Assembly: GCA_024636395.1 (NCBI GenBank)
Contig: JAGXHD010000184.1
Location: forward strand, 1 to 6,552
Origin: Sulfitobacter sp.
GTDB taxonomy: Bacteria > Pseudomonadota > Alphaproteobacteria > Rhodobacterales > Rhodobacteraceae
DNA: 6,552 nucleotides
Direction: 5' to 3'
Shown: one piece after another, positions 6,135 through 6,552 of the stretch
Layout of the letters: every line of letters begins with the position of its first letter
Position numbering within the stretch: position 1 is the stretch's first letter
Program-made: the position numbers and the translations under genes
Notes under the pieces: generated by a model
Seen by the model: the letters and a program-made list of their open reading frames with translations, nothing else
What the model was told of the DNA's origin: nothing
Databases searched by the model: none

Positions 6135-6552
6135 CCCTTTGAGCAGCGCCTCGACCCCCGGCAGACGGCCCCGGAACGCGATGTAGAGTTCTGCCGCGTC
6201 ACGGCTGCCGCCGGTCGAGAGGATGTTTTCCTCCAAAGCCTTCGCGCGCTCTGGATCAAACGCACCGCCCGCCTCCTCGAAGGCCTCGAACGCATCCGCA
6301 TCCATCACCTCGGACCACATATAGCTGTAGTACCCGCTGGAATATCCGTCACCGGCGAACACATGCGCGAAATGCGGGCTGGCGTGACGCATGGTGATCG
6401 CGGCCGGCATGCCCAGACCGTCCAAGACCTCGCGCTGCTTCGCCATCACATCGCCGGGCGCGTCACCCTCATGAAATGCCGGATCGACCAGCGCAGAGGA
6501 CACGTATTCCACCGTCTGGAACCCCATATCGAAGGTCGCGGCCCCCAGAACC
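6117..6552 (-). CDS. M3-family zinc metallopeptidase (oligopeptidase A / Dcp type), C-terminal part (partial)
   Basis: The reading frame is open from the window edge: eight codons (VLGAATFD) precede the Met at 6525-6527, so that Met is internal and the gene continues beyond 6552. About 144 residues are visible. They match the C-terminal end of M3 thimet-oligopeptidase-like enzymes: GFQTVEYVSSALVD, HFAHVFAGD, GYSSGYYSYMW SEVMDADAFEAF in segments, ILSTGGSRDAAELY, and a final FRGRLPGVEALLKGRGL. The tyrosines of GYSSGYYSY line the substrate site in known members. The zinc motif HExxH lies upstream, outside the window, so activity cannot be judged. These enzymes are cytoplasmic or periplasmic and degrade short peptides. 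From the part seen I cannot choose between OpdA-like and Dcp-like, so I give no symbol. The stop lies within the end of ghrA on the other strand. Confidence 0.92.
   Translation of the reverse strand, partial: VLGAATFDMGFQTVEYVSSALVDPAFHEGDAPGDVMAKQREVLDGLGMPAAITMRHASPHFAHVFAGDGYSSGYYSYMWSEVMDADAFEAFEEAGGAFDPERAKALEENILSTGGSRDAAELYIAFRGRLPGVEALLKGRGLVA

Noticed and set aside
6117..6527. Complete small gene starting at the Met at 6525-6527
   Set aside because: The frame stays open to the window edge, and the eight preceding codons continue the M3 peptidase match. It is therefore the 3' part of a larger gene.

Overview
The window looks like a housekeeping stretch of an alphaproteobacterial chromosome, most likely Rhodobacterales (Roseobacter/Rhodobacter group). 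The reasons are the GC-rich codon use, the gene order mreB-mreC-mreD-mrdA-mrdB, and the style of the MreD and PBP2 sequences (MreD with GPDLLIAF, RRPEYVP and RRAAPGELDALG; PBP2 with LAEENRINIRLIPPVRGEI). The taxonomic call is from memory of these families, not from a search. I see no mobile element, CRISPR array, RNA gene or phage gene, and no gene-free stretch above 300 bases.

Region 1 (1-4727, all + strand) is the cell-wall elongation (Rod complex) operon. It holds the last 15 codons of mreB, then mreC (100-1008), mreD (1015-1647), mrdA encoding the transpeptidase PBP2 (1669-3591), and mrdB/rodA encoding the SEDS glycosyltransferase (3588-4727). Together they make one machine. The MreB filament lies inside the membrane, MreC and MreD act as the membrane/periplasmic scaffold and PBP2 activator, RodA polymerises glycan strands, and PBP2 crosslinks them. 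Spacing is tight: mreC to mreD leaves 6 nt, and mrdA and rodA overlap by ATGA. The mreD-mrdA junction holds a chain of three ATGA overlaps through two micro-ORFs.

Region 2 (4728-6128, + strand) follows a 64-nt gap. It is a two-gene unit: a small vicinal-oxygen-chelate (VOC) metalloenzyme-like protein (4792-5202), overlapped by ATGA with a GhrA-type glyoxylate/hydroxypyruvate reductase (5199-6128). Nothing ties these two genes to the cell wall, and the VOC protein's substrate is unknown.

Region 3 (6117-6552, - strand) is the C-terminal end of an M3-family metallopeptidase (oligopeptidase A / peptidyl-dipeptidase Dcp type). It converges on ghrA. The two genes overlap by 12 nt, and a near-perfect inverted repeat (6111-6134) carries both stop codons in mirror-image positions.

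I find no sign of a new defence, mobile or biosynthetic system. The observations most worth a second look are the ATGA relay before mrdA, the palindrome carrying both stop codons at the convergent end, and a Cys-Cys-His-Cys version of the PBP2 zinc-site positions.
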